Shown here: one piece after another, positions 6,055-6,266 of the stretch | Layout: each line of letters begins with the position of its first letter | Numbering within the stretch: position 1 is the first letter of the stretch | Assembly (NCBI GenBank): GCA_019312705.1 | Contig: JAFDCW010000516.1 | Location: forward strand, 1-6,266 | DNA length: 6,266 bases | From: Deltaproteobacteria bacterium | GTDB taxonomy: Bacteria; Myxococcota; Polyangia; Polyangiales; B10-G4 | Direction of reading: 5' to 3' | Notes under the pieces: generated by a model | What the model saw: the letters and a program-made list of their open reading frames with translations, nothing else | The model's database searches: none | Told to the model about the DNA's origin: nothing | Position numbers and translations under genes: made by a program

Positions 6055-6266
6055 TCAGGGCAGGACGTCGTTGACGGCCCGAATGGGCTCCGGGAGGTCG
6101 GTCTCGCCGAGGTCCTGGCGGAGGTCAATTTCGATCATGCGGCTCATCTGCGAGAGCGGCAGGTCACCGTCGTCAAAGCCGAAGGGGTCTGCGAGGGAGT
6201 CCCCGAGGGCGTCGAGGCCGAGGAACGCGTAGGCCACGAACGCGACCACCGCGGGGGTGACGAGGT
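6055..6266 (-). CDS. Bestrophin-family channel protein, C-terminal part (cut by window edge)
   Basis: Only the last 69-70 codons are present; the gene continues beyond base 6266. The visible product starts LVTPAVVAFVAYAFLGLDALGD, the end of a membrane helix, followed by LADPFGFDDGDLPLSQM, MIEIDLRQDLGETDLPEPI and ending in AVNDVLP. The FLGLDALGDSLADPFGxDxxDLPL pattern is the hallmark of the bestrophin/UPF0187 family (anion or cation channels of the inner membrane), and the tail is where bacterial members normally end. It converges on the receptor gene with only 10 bases between stop codons and no visible terminator. It is probably unrelated to iron uptake. Confidence 0.85.
   Translation of the reverse strand, partial: LVTPAVVAFVAYAFLGLDALGDSLADPFGFDDGDLPLSQMSRMIEIDLRQDLGETDLPEPIRAVNDVLP

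Noticed and set aside
6042..6057. Bidirectional terminator between the receptor and the bestrophin gene
   Set aside because: Only 10 bases lie between the stop codons, and no GC hairpin with a T run is visible there.
4251..6128. 625-aa minus-strand open frame
   Set aside because: It is antisense to the receptor barrel, whose sense frame carries clear family motifs. The antisense product is Val/Glu/Gly-biased with no recognisable domain, typical of shadow frames in GC-rich DNA.

Overview
The window is GC-rich (strong G/C bias at third codon positions, Asp/Glu/Ala/Arg-rich proteins) and encodes outer-membrane transport functions, so it comes from a Gram-negative bacterium. The style of the proteins (an FecA-like receptor with an acidic N-terminal extension, a DUF4856-type lipoprotein, a Pro/Glu-rich TonB) would fit Myxococcota or another deltaproteobacterial-type lineage, but this is inference and no marker gene is present.

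Layout, left to right. Bases 13-1215 (+) encode a radical SAM/SPASM enzyme. Its 3' end overlaps by 53 bp the 3' end of a convergent tonB-like gene (1163-2020, -). A 146-bp divergent control region (2021-2166) separates tonB from a rightward pair: a DUF4856-type lipoprotein (2167-3657, +) and, after a 3-bp gap, a FecA-like TonB-dependent receptor (3661 to 6044, +). The receptor reading frame is broken near 4255. The N-terminal part (3661-4344) and the C-terminal part (4335-6044) are in different frames, and about 17 conserved plug residues are absent at the junction. Ten bases after the receptor stop lies the stop codon of a convergent bestrophin-family gene (6055 to beyond 6266, -), truncated by the window edge.

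How the pieces fit. The divergent region carries two Fur-box-like operators 78 bp apart, centre to centre, sharing an identical 10-mer (TTGAAAGTGA), one in front of each divergent gene. The right-hand one is a near-perfect palindrome with a GATATT-GAAAGT-G-ACATTC-AATATC hexamer layout, lying exactly across a -35/-10 promoter pair. The simplest reading is an iron-repressed regulon: a dedicated TonB energises the receptor, and the lipoprotein (a family related in context to imelysin-type iron proteins) works with it at the cell surface or in the periplasm. The receptor as written cannot give a full-length protein, through either a real deletion or an assembly error. The radical SAM/SPASM gene may or may not belong to the same system; no precursor peptide or substrate can be identified in the window.
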